Under the pieces are notes generated by a model. The model saw only the letters and a list, made by a program, of their open reading frames with translations, was not told the DNA's origin and did not search any database. Source: Candidatus Woesearchaeota archaeon (GTDB lineage: Archaea; Nanobdellota; Nanobdellia; Woesearchaeales; GW2011-AR15). Taken from it: DNA of 64,000 nucleotides. The DNA lies in NCBI GenBank assembly GCA_016935095.1, contig JAFGRO010000021.1, forward strand, positions 1 to 64,000, read 5' to 3'. Below, one piece after another: positions 8,998-17,977 of the stretch (positions within the stretch are counted from its first letter, which is position 1; the number at the start of each line of letters is the position of its first letter). A program made the position numbers and the translations under genes.

Positions 8998-9558
8998 TCA
9001 AGATTCACATTCATTTAATTCAGCAATTTCCAGTTTAGTATTAGTGCATAATATATCTTCAGGCGAGCCCGGCACATCTATTTTCGGAATTACACCAATA
9101 TAATTTATTCCTGAAAAAGAATCAATGCTTTCTAAACCAAATTCATATTTCCTTGCATTGCCTTCTAATAAGTTTGTATTATTTTCTATATTCAAAACAT
9201 CTCCGTCCTTTTCTATAACCTGTACTTTTATTCCTGAAATTTCCTTGGCACCGATATTACTTATCACCATTCTTAAAGTTGCATTGGGACCTACAAGGGA
9301 ATCATTAATATAGCATACCTGAGCAATGTTATTTGATTTAATCCAGGAAAGACTCACATCCAAGGCACAGCTGGTTTGTTTGGAAGTCTCGCTTTCGACA
9401 TTCTCTGTCTGTGATGTTATAAATCCGCGGCCCCATGTCATGAGGATTGCACCCAAAGCTACAGTAAAAGCAATCACCAAGACTACTGCAATAAGTGGGG
9501 AAACTGATTTTTTGTTATTAATTCTCTTTTTTATCAAGCTCTTCACCTTTTTTAACAT
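8998..9558 (-). CDS. Archaeal type IV pilin (paralogue)
   Basis: A 186-residue pilin closely related to the 8436-8966 product. Basic N-terminus, then K-S-V-S-P-L-I-A-V-V-L-V-I-A-F-T-V-A-L-G; the residue before V-S-P-L-I is Ser preceded by Lys, not Gly, so the peptidase site differs slightly from its paralogue. Shared features include R-G-F-I-T-S-Q-T-E-N-V-E and a C-terminal Cys pair. Its start overlaps the end of the upstream pilin-like gene by 7 bases. The pair looks like a recent tandem duplication, perhaps major and minor pilus subunits. Confidence 0.87.
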   Translation of the reverse strand: MLKKVKSLIKKRINNKKSVSPLIAVVLVIAFTVALGAILMTWGRGFITSQTENVESETSKQTSCALDVSLSWIKSNNIAQVCYINDSLVGPNATLRMVISNIGAKEISGIKVQVIEKDGDVLNIENNTNLLEGNARKYEFGLESIDSFSGINYIGVIPKIDVPGSPEDILCTNTKLEIAELNECES

Positions 9559-10013
9559 TGAGCAATATCTTCTTTTTCAACTGATTGTTCCTGGCAAAAT
9601 ATCTCCTGTCCCTCCTTTTTTACAATGGGCGTTATTTTCACATTGCTCAATGTTCCTTGTTTCAATATATCAAAATCAATTTCTGTTTCATCAGGATACA
9701 GGCTAATTTCTTTTTCTTTTGACTCTGAATTCCCATATAAATCTATTAATCTAAAGTGTAGCTTTTCTATTTTTATATTCTGTGTATTAGTAATATTAAT
9801 ATATAAAATTTGTGAATTTTGACATATTTCGTCAACATTAAATGAAACTCCCACGCAAAAAGATTCATCTGTCCTTTTTTCCAGGTCTTCACTGGATTTT
9901 TTTACCTGGGAAAGAGTCCAGTTATACATAAGCACTCCCAATAATATTACCAAAGCTATAATCATTACCCAGCTCACATATACCGAAATCCCCTTTTTTG
10001 TTATTTTTTTCAT
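9552..10013 (-). CDS. Pilin-like protein
   Basis: About 153 residues, taking the ATG at 10013 (M-K-K-I-T-K-K-G) as the start. The N-terminus has basic residues and Gly, followed by I-S-V-Y-V-S-W-V-M-I-I-A-L-V-I-L-L-G, a class III prepilin pattern. The rest is a small beta-rich extracellular domain with four or five Cys. It sits within the pilus operon, overlapping the next pilin gene. It is probably a minor pilin. Confidence 0.72.
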   Translation of the reverse strand: MKKITKKGISVYVSWVMIIALVILLGVLMYNWTLSQVKKSSEDLEKRTDESFCVGVSFNVDEICQNSQILYINITNTQNIKIEKLHFRLIDLYGNSESKEKEISLYPDETEIDFDILKQGTLSNVKITPIVKKEGQEIFCQEQSVEKEDIAQC

Positions 10014-10060
10014 GGTGAAAACCAATTATTTTAAATGAATGTAAGCGCACTGTCTAAAAA

Positions 10061-10573
10061 TCATTGGTCCCTGAACAAAAATTCTAATTTGATATTTTCC
10101 CCGGATGACACATTAAAGTAATATTCCTGGTCATCTATTTCCAATGTAAAATTATTTCCCAGATTTATTATTTTTTCAGTGTCCGGAGGCACTGAATAAA
10201 CAAAATCAACGTTTGCCTCTGAGTTTAAATAATTTACTATTATTGCTTCATTATCAGGATATATTAAAACATATAAAATGCCCAGCTCTACATTTTTTGA
10301 GTCAGCGTATTCGATAAAATCCAATGTGAAATTTTTAAATTGTTCAGATATATCTCTACTTTCATAGATAGCGCTGTTTATTACTTCAGAGCTTTCAATA
10401 AGATAATTTTCATAAAAAGACTGGAATTTTTTTGAGGGCTCTTCTACAGTTATTTTATTAACAGTCCCGACAAACACCACACTACACAAAATAATAGCAG
10501 CAAATATATAAAACTGGGCTCGTTTATCCATATTTCCAAACTCTTTGTCAAAAGGATTTAAAGGAATTTTCAT
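10061..10573 (-). CDS. Pilin-like membrane-anchored protein
   Basis: A 170-residue protein. The segment M-D-K-R-A-Q-F-Y-I-F-A-A-I-I-L looks like a class III prepilin N-terminus, so translation might begin at the internal Met15 (10531) rather than at 10573. The extracellular part has no Cys beyond the membrane helix. It lies 13 bases after the large Cys-rich gene and before the other pilins, so it probably belongs to the same fibre. Family not recognised. Confidence 0.6.
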   Translation of the reverse strand: MKIPLNPFDKEFGNMDKRAQFYIFAAIILCSVVFVGTVNKITVEEPSKKFQSFYENYLIESSEVINSAIYESRDISEQFKNFTLDFIEYADSKNVELGILYVLIYPDNEAIIVNYLNSEANVDFVYSVPPDTEKIINLGNNFTLEIDDQEYYFNVSSGENIKLEFLFRDQ

Positions 10574-10586
10574 TTAAATTTATTAT

Positions 10587-13500
10587 TCATGCAAGTTTAT
10601 CAATATACAATGTTCTCCTTCCAGAAACTGATTTGGTTTTTTTAATTATATATTTGTTAGTTCTTTCAATTTCTATAGGCTGATCAACCAGGATATCAAT
10701 ATCATCATATTTCAGGATTATATTTAAAAAATATTTTTTGGCAGAGGTGTATCCGAAACTCGGGTTTATTGATTCCAGGAAATCCTTTTTATTAAGGTAT
10801 TTCTGCTTTTGGTTTAAATTTGCATTTGCCCTGGTTGAAAATATAAAGAGATTTTCATTGAAATTTGAACTAAGATTAATCTTAGAAGGATCTATCTGCG
10901 CATTTTCATCTTCAGAAGCTAAACCAAAATAACCATTTTCATCTTTATAGTAAACAAGCCGTGTAGATGCTGTGGGAACAATCGGTTCATCCGGATTATA
11001 CACAATATCCAATGAAAGAGGTTTTAAATCAAGGTTTAGATCATTGCTCATATTGGAATTCACGTAGATTTGTACAATATAATCACCTTCAAAAGAAGGC
11101 GATATAAAAGAGATATCATACTGGCCATAACCTGTTTCAAAAACACTAAAATCTATTTCCTCATCATTTAACTTGACCTGGAACGAATCAGGATAAATCC
11201 CGCCTAAAAATCTATTCAATGAATCTGAAACAGTTAATGTAAAAAACACAAACTGGTCCTGATATATTTCTAATGTATCCGGAATATCAACATTCTCTAC
11301 CAGATAATCCGGCTGTACATCCAGTGTTATTGAAAAAGAATCATCAAAATTGCCGTACGGGTCTGTACAATTAATGTAAATAACCTGAGAGCCAGCACCT
11401 GCCAATTTGACTTTTGCTTCATGATAAGTGGAATTGGTATATGCAAATTTCCTATCCATCCCTTCATGATTGTAATAACATGTAGCTTTTTCATTGGTAC
11501 TTATCCAGATTATCGGCTCCTGAGTTATGATAATGCCTCCTAAAGAAGTATTTATTTCAGGAGGGTCAAAATCAGTTATGATCTCCTCCTGGTTAGACCA
11601 TCTCCAGATCCCGGCCCCGTTCATTGCTCCGATTAATGCTATATAGGTATCTGAGCCAGCGCCAGTCACTGGATAAGATGTATCATTTACTCTTATGCTT
11701 CTATAAGGGGAACCATCTTCGTAAGTCAGGTTTAACATATAGTCAGCTATACCAGACTCCTGATCATCTGAAGCACTCCATGTATATGTAATTGACTGTG
11801 ATAAAGCATCAAAATATTCTGAAATAATTTCAGGTCTTGATGGGAGGGTATTATCAATATGGACAAAATAAGAATCATAATTATTCCTCCAGTTCCCTGC
11901 TTTATCTCTTGATTTTACATTAAAATAATAGGCTCCTGAAGGAATGCCTGAAAAGGTATGGTTAATTTCATTCTGGAAATTTCCTATTGTGCCCTCCGGG
12001 ACATCATCAGGGAGTTTATCAGATTTACTTAAAATATAGCTGTAAGCCCCTATACGTGAATCCGCGTCATCTGACACCCATGTAAACTGTACTGTCCTTG
12101 TATTAAACCAGTCATCTTCATTAAGGAATTTATAAGTATCTGTTGCCAGGTCATAAAACAGATAATCCACAATAGATATATAATATGGAGGAACAAGATC
12201 TATTATTATTTTTTCTGAAGTGGAGGTGTTTTTTAATCCTGCAGAATTAACTGCACTTACTTCTGCTGTCACTTCTTCTCCATGGGCTAAATTTAATCCG
12301 GAAAAAACATACTCTGTTTCAAAAGTAGAGGTATTTCCCAGCTCAACATTATTATGATCAAATATAAAAACTTCATAGATTATAGGAATGCCGAGAATTT
12401 CGACAGATTCATAATCATAAGCAGGCTCCCATTTAATTTTTATTGATTCATTGTTGTTTGTATATCCTCCAACTGTTATTAAAGGTGCACTTGGCGGGCT
12501 TGTGTCTAAGCCGGCTCCGGATGAATTATAGTAAATTGAATCATTCATCACTACCTGGCTCCCGGTAGAATAATTTATCTGGACATATACTGTCTTGCTG
12601 CCTGCATTCTCACTCAACTGCCAGTATCTTTCATGGTTGCAGTTTTCCCAATCCAGCCAGCTATCCAAATCATCGCCTGGCCTGACAGAGGGATTGTCAA
12701 AATTTATGTATCTGCAGGTTTCTGTTCCCGGAAGATATATTAATTCCAGATATACTGTCCTCACTGAAGTAAATTCAGGGTTTGTTTCCTCAAATCCTGT
12801 AAGACCCATATTGTGAATTGTCAGTATTTCAGCATCTATCTCTCCGGGGTCTCCCCATTTCCATGCGGTTCCGTTGTTATAACATATATAATTCAGCAAT
12901 TCATCTGCATTTGTTATTAAATTATGAACATACTTGAACTCATTAGTGCTGTTGCATTTAACTGTCTGGATATCACAGCAACCTCCATTAGTGCAGCTTG
13001 GTATACAAGTGCCGCCTGAAACCTCTGACTCTGTCAGGATGCCGTCCTCTTTATCTGTATCGTCATAATTATCACAGTCCACGGTCTGGCATGCATTGTT
13101 ACAGCATTCATCTGAATTTAAATCTTCATCACCTTTAAACCTGCCATTGCAAAAAGCAGAGCCTGTACAATCTGCTCCGTAAGCTGTTCCCCTGCAGATA
13201 TTATCTCCCATCTCCTGGGCAGTACATGATGCTGAACACTCATCTCCAAAATAGGCTTCACTTGCAAGATTACATTGTTCTATATCATAACCAGAGGGAT
13301 GGCCATCACACTGGGATATTACTCCTGAATCACATGAAGCTTCGCAAAGGTTATCTCCATTTGTACAAACAAGGGAAGTTCCTGAGCATTGCAAGGCTCT
13401 CCTGAACTGACTTGAACAGCACGGCTCACCGTATGTGTTGCATGTACCGTCTATACATGCTATTCCTGAAACGGATGTACAACTGCAGCTGCCTCCGTTT

Positions 13501-14843
13501 ATATTGCACTGGGAACCGCAGCAAAAACCAGATGAGCAGGAAGTTCCCTGGGTACATTCATCATCAGCGCAATCTACATATGTATCTCCATCATCATCTA
13601 CTCCATTATTACATATTTCACTGCAAAAAGCAGTACAGTCTGCGTCATTACAGTCTGATTGGCCGTCACAGTCATTATCAATGCTGTCATCACAACTGGT
13701 TTCTGTCGGATATTCATTCATACAATTATTTGCTGAATCAACACAATTATATCCTGAACCGCAACACGCTCCTGTACCTCCTGAACCCTGTTGCGTAGCT
13801 TCCCAGTGGTCTTCTCCAGAATCATCTCCGCAGCATTTTCCTGCTGAAGAGTCCCAGCAGCCAACTTCACCATCATTACAGGAACCCTGAGTCCCGGAAA
13901 CGCCGCATTCGCATATTGCTGAATAAGTATCAGCATCTGTCCTGTATGTCCCGTCTACACATGCTGAATAGCTTATGCCGTCGCACCAGTCATCAGAAGA
14001 ACCGTCATCCCCGCAGCATTCTGACTGAGAGGAGTCCCAGCAGCCTGTTTCAGCATTGCCGCATGTTCCCTGCACACCGGATACACCGCATTCGCATACT
14101 GCTGCATAAGTATCTGCATCAGTACTATATGTCCCGTCTACACAGGCTGCATAGCTTATGCCGTCACACCAGTCATCAGAAGAACCGTCATCCCCGCAGC
14201 ATTCCGCCTGAGAAGAGTCCCAGCAGCCTGTCTCAGCATTACCGCATGTACTTTGAGTTCCTGTCACTAAACATTCACATGCGCTTGAATAAGTATCCGG
14301 GTCTCTTCCACTACCTGAGCGGTCACAATCGCCTGTACCATCGCAATATCCCTGAGTTTCATAACCATAACCCACACCATATGCATTATTTGTATTTTCA
14401 TTTGAGGTACATAACCATATTGAGTTACATGGGCCTGTACCTGCAACTGATGGATCACACTGGCCAGAAGGAAGTGAACATTCTTGACATGTAGCACAGG
14501 GAATGCTTGGTGAGCACTCACAATAATATAAATTAGAATTATCTCTATCAGCGTATGTTGTACCTGTATGAGTATGTGTAGCATCATTTGTATTGCTGCC
14601 CTGCACCCAGTTAACACTGTCATCTGTCCATGTATATCCCTGATACCAGCCTATTTTCTGGCAGTTAATTGTCCAGACACAGTTACAGGCATCAGGATCT
14701 GGCTGAGTAAAATCCACAGAAACAGAACATTGTTTCACATTTATTCCATCAGGGTCTTCTACACCGCAATAAAATACTGCACCTTCAACAATTAATAAAA
14801 CAGAAGTCAATAATATAATTATTAAAAAAACTCTTAATTTCAT
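10587..14843 (-). CDS. Giant Cys-rich secreted surface protein with Fn3/Ig-like domains
   Basis: A 1418-residue exported protein with an N-terminal signal peptide (basic start, then L-I-I-I-L-L-T-S-V-L-L). Residues about 20-650 are extremely rich in Cys and Asp. They contain three 61-residue repeats with C-C-G-D-D-x-S and a D-N-D-C-D-G-Q-S-D-C-N-D metal-binding-type motif. Residues about 770-1130 hold two or three Fn3/Ig-like domains (for example I-K-W-E-P-A-Y-D-Y-E-S). The C-terminal 280 residues are another beta-rich region. No C-terminal membrane helix is seen. It starts the pilus operon, with GAGG before the ATG, so a pilus-tip adhesin or fibre-associated role is inferred. Extensive disulfides or Ca2+ binding are likely. 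Confidence 0.8.
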   Translation of the reverse strand: MKLRVFLIIILLTSVLLIVEGAVFYCGVEDPDGINVKQCSVSVDFTQPDPDACNCVWTINCQKIGWYQGYTWTDDSVNWVQGSNTNDATHTHTGTTYADRDNSNLYYCECSPSIPCATCQECSLPSGQCDPSVAGTGPCNSIWLCTSNENTNNAYGVGYGYETQGYCDGTGDCDRSGSGRDPDTYSSACECLVTGTQSTCGNAETGCWDSSQAECCGDDGSSDDWCDGISYAACVDGTYSTDADTYAAVCECGVSGVQGTCGNAETGCWDSSQSECCGDDGSSDDWCDGISYSACVDGTYRTDADTYSAICECGVSGTQGSCNDGEVGCWDSSAGKCCGDDSGEDHWEATQQGSGGTGACCGSGYNCVDSANNCMNEYPTETSCDDSIDNDCDGQSDCNDADCTAFCSEICNNGVDDDGDTYVDCADDECTQGTSCSSGFCCGSQCNINGGSCSCTSVSGIACIDGTCNTYGEPCCSSQFRRALQCSGTSLVCTNGDNLCEASCDSGVISQCDGHPSGYDIEQCNLASEAYFGDECSASCTAQEMGDNICRGTAYGADCTGSAFCNGRFKGDEDLNSDECCNNACQTVDCDNYDDTDKEDGILTESEVSGGTCIPSCTNGGCCDIQTVKCNSTNEFKYVHNLITNADELLNYICYNNGTAWKWGDPGEIDAEILTIHNMGLTGFEETNPEFTSVRTVYLELIYLPGTETCRYINFDNPSVRPGDDLDSWLDWENCNHERYWQLSENAGSKTVYVQINYSTGSQVVMNDSIYYNSSGAGLDTSPPSAPLITVGGYTNNNESIKIKWEPAYDYESVEILGIPIIYEVFIFDHNNVELGNTSTFETEYVFSGLNLAHGEEVTAEVSAVNSAGLKNTSTSEKIIIDLVPPYYISIVDYLFYDLATDTYKFLNEDDWFNTRTVQFTWVSDDADSRIGAYSYILSKSDKLPDDVPEGTIGNFQNEINHTFSGIPSGAYYFNVKSRDKAGNWRNNYDSYFVHIDNTLPSRPEIISEYFDALSQSITYTWSASDDQESGIADYMLNLTYEDGSPYRSIRVNDTSYPVTGAGSDTYIALIGAMNGAGIWRWSNQEEIITDFDPPEINTSLGGIIITQEPIIWISTNEKATCYYNHEGMDRKFAYTNSTYHEAKVKLAGAGSQVIYINCTDPYGNFDDSFSITLDVQPDYLVENVDIPDTLEIYQDQFVFFTLTVSDSLNRFLGGIYPDSFQVKLNDEEIDFSVFETGYGQYDISFISPSFEGDYIVQIYVNSNMSNDLNLDLKPLSLDIVYNPDEPIVPTASTRLVYYKDENGYFGLASEDENAQIDPSKINLSSNFNENLFIFSTRANANLNQKQKYLNKKDFLESINPSFGYTSAKKYFLNIILKYDDIDILVDQPIEIERTNKYIIKKTKSVSGRRTLYIDKLA
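13828..14330 (-). repeat. 183-bp tandem repeats inside the Cys-rich gene
   Basis: The core CCGCAGCATT recurs at 13828, 14011 and 14194, an exact 183-bp (61-codon) period, with strong similarity across each unit. Each unit encodes W-D-S-S plus C-C-G-D-D and D-W-C-D-G-I-S-Y. The third copy decays after about 14290. This is an in-frame coding repeat that could expand or contract. Confidence 0.8.
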
Positions 14844-14984
14844 AATGGTCCTCTTTTTTAAATTAATTTATTCTTTGGAATTTATTCTTTTTAAACTTTT
14901 CTTATAATCATTTAAATTAAATCTGAATTATTTAAATCTTATTATGCAAAAATTAAATAAACTAAAATGCATTCAATTTAAATA

Positions 14985-16430
14985 ATGAGAATCCAATTTA
15001 TCAATCCGCTTCTTGGAGGGGATTACAGTGCTTTAGACATTGCAATAACCTCTCTTGCAACGTATTTAAATGAAAGAACAAAGCACAGGGCAACAATCCT
15101 TGATTTTACATTTCACAGGAGACACTGGAAAAAACACCTTCATAAATGGGTCAGGCAAGATAAACCACATGTAATAGGCATGTCCTCCAACACAATGTAC
15201 ATGCAGTATATAAAGACCATTGCCAAAGAAATCAAAAAACATTACAGGATTCCGATAATCCTTGGAGGATACCATGCATCTCAATATCCGGATGAGACAC
15301 TCAATATTAAGGAGATTGATGCTGTCTGTATTGGCGACGGCGAGTATGCTTTAACAGAATATTTAAGTAAATCAGAGCAGAAAAAACCCCTAAAGGGCAT
15401 TAAAGGCATATGGGCTAAAAACAAAAACAGAATCATTAAAAACCAGGGAGGATGCTTTATCAAAGAAATCAATGAGCTGCCAATTCCAAATTGGGATTTA
15501 TGGAAAGACCTTGACAAATATTTATATTATCTAGGGATGATTTATTTTATCGGCACCAGAGGATGCATTTACAAATGCAGCAACTGCGATGCAATCGGAA
15601 TAAAAAATTCTGTCGAAGGCTCATATTACCGGATCAGGGATCCTGTTGATTATGCCCATGAAATAAAGCATCAATACGAAAAATATAAGAACAGGGGATT
15701 AAGATTAGCACAGTTATTTGACCAGATTCCTACTATTGATTACAACTGGCTTAGAAAATTCTGTGATGAATACATCAAACTTAAGATGAATAAAAAATTA
15801 AAATACAGCATGTTTTCAAGAATTGACCATTTAAATGAAGAAAAGTTAAGAATTCTCGGTAAATCAGGCTGTGCATTGCTCAGGGCAGGCATTGAAACCG
15901 GAGATGAGTCTCTCAGAAAAAAAATTTTTAAGAAAAATATTTCAAATGCAAAAATAAAAAAGATTTTCAGGATTGCAAAGAGATACAATGTTGGATTTAC
16001 AGCATTCTATATTCTCGGAAATCCAGGAGACAATAAAAAGACTATAAATAAAACTATAAAATTTGCACAAAGATTAGATGCAAACAGGAGCGCATTCTTT
16101 GTTTACAAGCCGTTTACAAAAGAAAGTATTGAGCAGATCATTATGCATGGAGGTGAAATTGACAAGAAAAGATGGGAAAAAGCAGATAATATAATATATA
16201 AATCTGTTATAAAATTAAAAGGTTTATCGCCAAGAGAGATTGAATTTTTACAGAAAAAAGCATATTTTGTAACGTTTGGAAAACGTTTAATTAAAATGAT
16301 CAAAACACAAAAGATAAAGTATTTTACCAGATTATTTAATTATGTAATTAAAGGACTTAAAGACGGATTAGATCCTGCTTATCTTCTGCCTTATTATCAT
16401 ATCTACGGATATGACAACATTGACAATTAA
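14985..16430 (+). CDS. B12-binding-type radical SAM protein 1
   Basis: A 481-residue enzyme. Residues about 1-150 form a cobalamin-binding Rossmann-like domain with G-M-S-S-N-T, I-I-L-G-G-Y-H-A-S and I-G-D-G-E-Y. The rSAM barrel follows with the cluster motif C194-x3-C198-x2-C201 (R-G-C-I-Y-K-C-S-N-C), then G-I-E-T-G-D and F-Y-I-L-G-N-P-G-D. Family members include methylases and C-C or ring-forming enzymes; the substrate here cannot be read. It is divergent from the pilus operon and convergent with the next rSAM gene. Confidence 0.85.
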   Translation: MRIQFINPLLGGDYSALDIAITSLATYLNERTKHRATILDFTFHRRHWKKHLHKWVRQDKPHVIGMSSNTMYMQYIKTIAKEIKKHYRIPIILGGYHASQYPDETLNIKEIDAVCIGDGEYALTEYLSKSEQKKPLKGIKGIWAKNKNRIIKNQGGCFIKEINELPIPNWDLWKDLDKYLYYLGMIYFIGTRGCIYKCSNCDAIGIKNSVEGSYYRIRDPVDYAHEIKHQYEKYKNRGLRLAQLFDQIPTIDYNWLRKFCDEYIKLKMNKKLKYSMFSRIDHLNEEKLRILGKSGCALLRAGIETGDESLRKKIFKKNISNAKIKKIFRIAKRYNVGFTAFYILGNPGDNKKTINKTIKFAQRLDANRSAFFVYKPFTKESIEQIIMHGGEIDKKRWEKADNIIYKSVIKLKGLSPREIEFLQKKAYFVTFGKRLIKMIKTQKIKYFTRLFNYVIKGLKDGLDPAYLLPYYHIYGYDNIDN

Positions 16431-16443
16431 ACATTGCAAAAAA

Positions 16444-17904
16444 CTATGAAAGTTTCTCTTTTACATTAACAAAAATTTTTTTCAAGACCGGCTCAAACAT
16501 AAATGCAAAATTATTTCTGCTGAACCTGTATCTTGCAATCGGCTTATAAAGTTTTGCAAATGACTGGACAAAGGGATTATCAATCTCTTCATGTTTTTTA
16601 TCAAGAAATAAAGAAAGAAAATTAAGTGCCTTAATCCTGCTCTGCATTGACTGTGAAAGCCAGGGATAATCAATTTTATCCATTGAATAATTGCCCCATT
16701 CTTCAAGTGAATCTGGAGGAACCAGGCCATGCTCTACAGAAAGGTCAAACAATTCATTGCCTGGAAGAGGCCTGTAGCAATGAAGGATTGATGTTTTTGC
16801 ATTTTTGTTTTCTTTTAACAGTTTCATTATAAGTGATGTTGTCTGTTTCAGTTCTCTCTCATTTTCTGTCGGGAATCCGGCCATAAAGGAATATACAGGA
16901 GAAACATTTATCCTTGATATTTTTTTCCCGGCATCAATTACCTGTCTTACTGTAATCCCCTTTTTTATGAGTTTTAAAATCCTGTCTGAACCTGATTCAA
17001 CACCCAAAGCAAATCTTTTCATGTTGCTTTTTTCCAATAGATTAAGATATGAACTGTCCATTTTCATTATATCTGTAATCCTGCCGCAGGTATTCCAGAA
17101 AATATCCATTTTCTCTTTGACAATCTGCCCGCAAATATTTCTCATCCTGCCTAAATCCACAAAAGAGTTCAGGTCCTGGAATTCAATTCCGTCAATATTA
17201 AATTTGTCTTTTATACGGCTCATTGCACTGATTGTATTTTCAGGGCTTAATGCACGCCATTTCTCCTGATGCGGTGTATATTGTGCACAGCAGAAACTGC
17301 AGTTGTAAGGACATCCCCTGCTTGACTCCATAATGAACATCCGCTTTTTATTATATCTAAGTATATAATTTTTAATATCCACAAGATGATAGGGCAGCTC
17401 AGGCAAAGAATTCATATCAACTGTTTTCCCGGGCGGGTTGATTTTCAGCTTTTTTTTTGATTTATAGCCAATGCCCTTCAGTTTTCTGAGTGACCTTTTC
17501 TTTTCAAGAGATTTGATTAATTCATAGAATGATATCTCTCCCTCACCGATTATAACATAATCTATATTAGGATTCCGCAAAGTCTGTCCAGGCAAAATAC
17601 TTGGATGAATCCCTCCCCAGACAACTGGAATTTCTGAATGGTGTTTAACAAATCTGGAAATTTCCAAGGCATATTTTATCTGCTCACCTGTCAAAGAAGT
17701 CAGACCTATGCAAATCGGGTTTTGATTTATTTCCCTGAGCAATTTTTTTTGCCAGAATTTTTCAGTTCTCTGATCTATTATCTTAACAGAATATTCCTTC
17801 TCAACATATACTGCGCAATTAAGCAAAGATAAGGGTAAATAATAGTGCTCCATTGCTTTTTCCAAAAAACTTGATTTTGGAAATATTAACACAACATCTG
17901 ACAT
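16444..17904 (-). CDS. B12-binding-type radical SAM protein 2
   Basis: A 486-residue protein with an N-terminal B12-type domain (G-L-T-S-L-T-G, V-V-W-G-G-I-H-P-S and I-I-G-E-G-E) and an rSAM domain with R-G-C-P-Y-N-C-S-F-C around residues 196-205. Later motifs are G-V-E-S-G-S-D and F-M-A-G-F-P-T-E. The C-terminal 80 residues are typical of the BchE/HpnJ-like class. It most resembles the protein at 25724 (shared L-P-Y-H/N-L and A-R-Y/F-R-F near the C-terminus). It ends 14 bases from the convergent gene at 14985. Confidence 0.85.
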   Translation of the reverse strand: MSDVVLIFPKSSFLEKAMEHYYLPLSLLNCAVYVEKEYSVKIIDQRTEKFWQKKLLREINQNPICIGLTSLTGEQIKYALEISRFVKHHSEIPVVWGGIHPSILPGQTLRNPNIDYVIIGEGEISFYELIKSLEKKRSLRKLKGIGYKSKKKLKINPPGKTVDMNSLPELPYHLVDIKNYILRYNKKRMFIMESSRGCPYNCSFCCAQYTPHQEKWRALSPENTISAMSRIKDKFNIDGIEFQDLNSFVDLGRMRNICGQIVKEKMDIFWNTCGRITDIMKMDSSYLNLLEKSNMKRFALGVESGSDRILKLIKKGITVRQVIDAGKKISRINVSPVYSFMAGFPTENERELKQTTSLIMKLLKENKNAKTSILHCYRPLPGNELFDLSVEHGLVPPDSLEEWGNYSMDKIDYPWLSQSMQSRIKALNFLSLFLDKKHEEIDNPFVQSFAKLYKPIARYRFSRNNFAFMFEPVLKKIFVNVKEKLS

Positions 17905-17977
17905 TTTGCATTTGATAATTAATTTTAATATGTATTAAATAATTATGTATTAAATAATTATGTATTAATAATTCAAA

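Noticed and set aside
13412-14494. Long plus-strand open frames opposite the Cys-rich gene
   Set aside because: They are Ser/His/Tyr-rich antisense readings of repeated Cys/Asp codons, with no ribosome site or family match, and they mirror the 183-bp repeats.
17929-17970. Tandem AT-rich 17-bp repeat as a functional site
   Set aside because: Only about two and a half copies, simple composition, located between two genes; chance slippage is enough to explain it.
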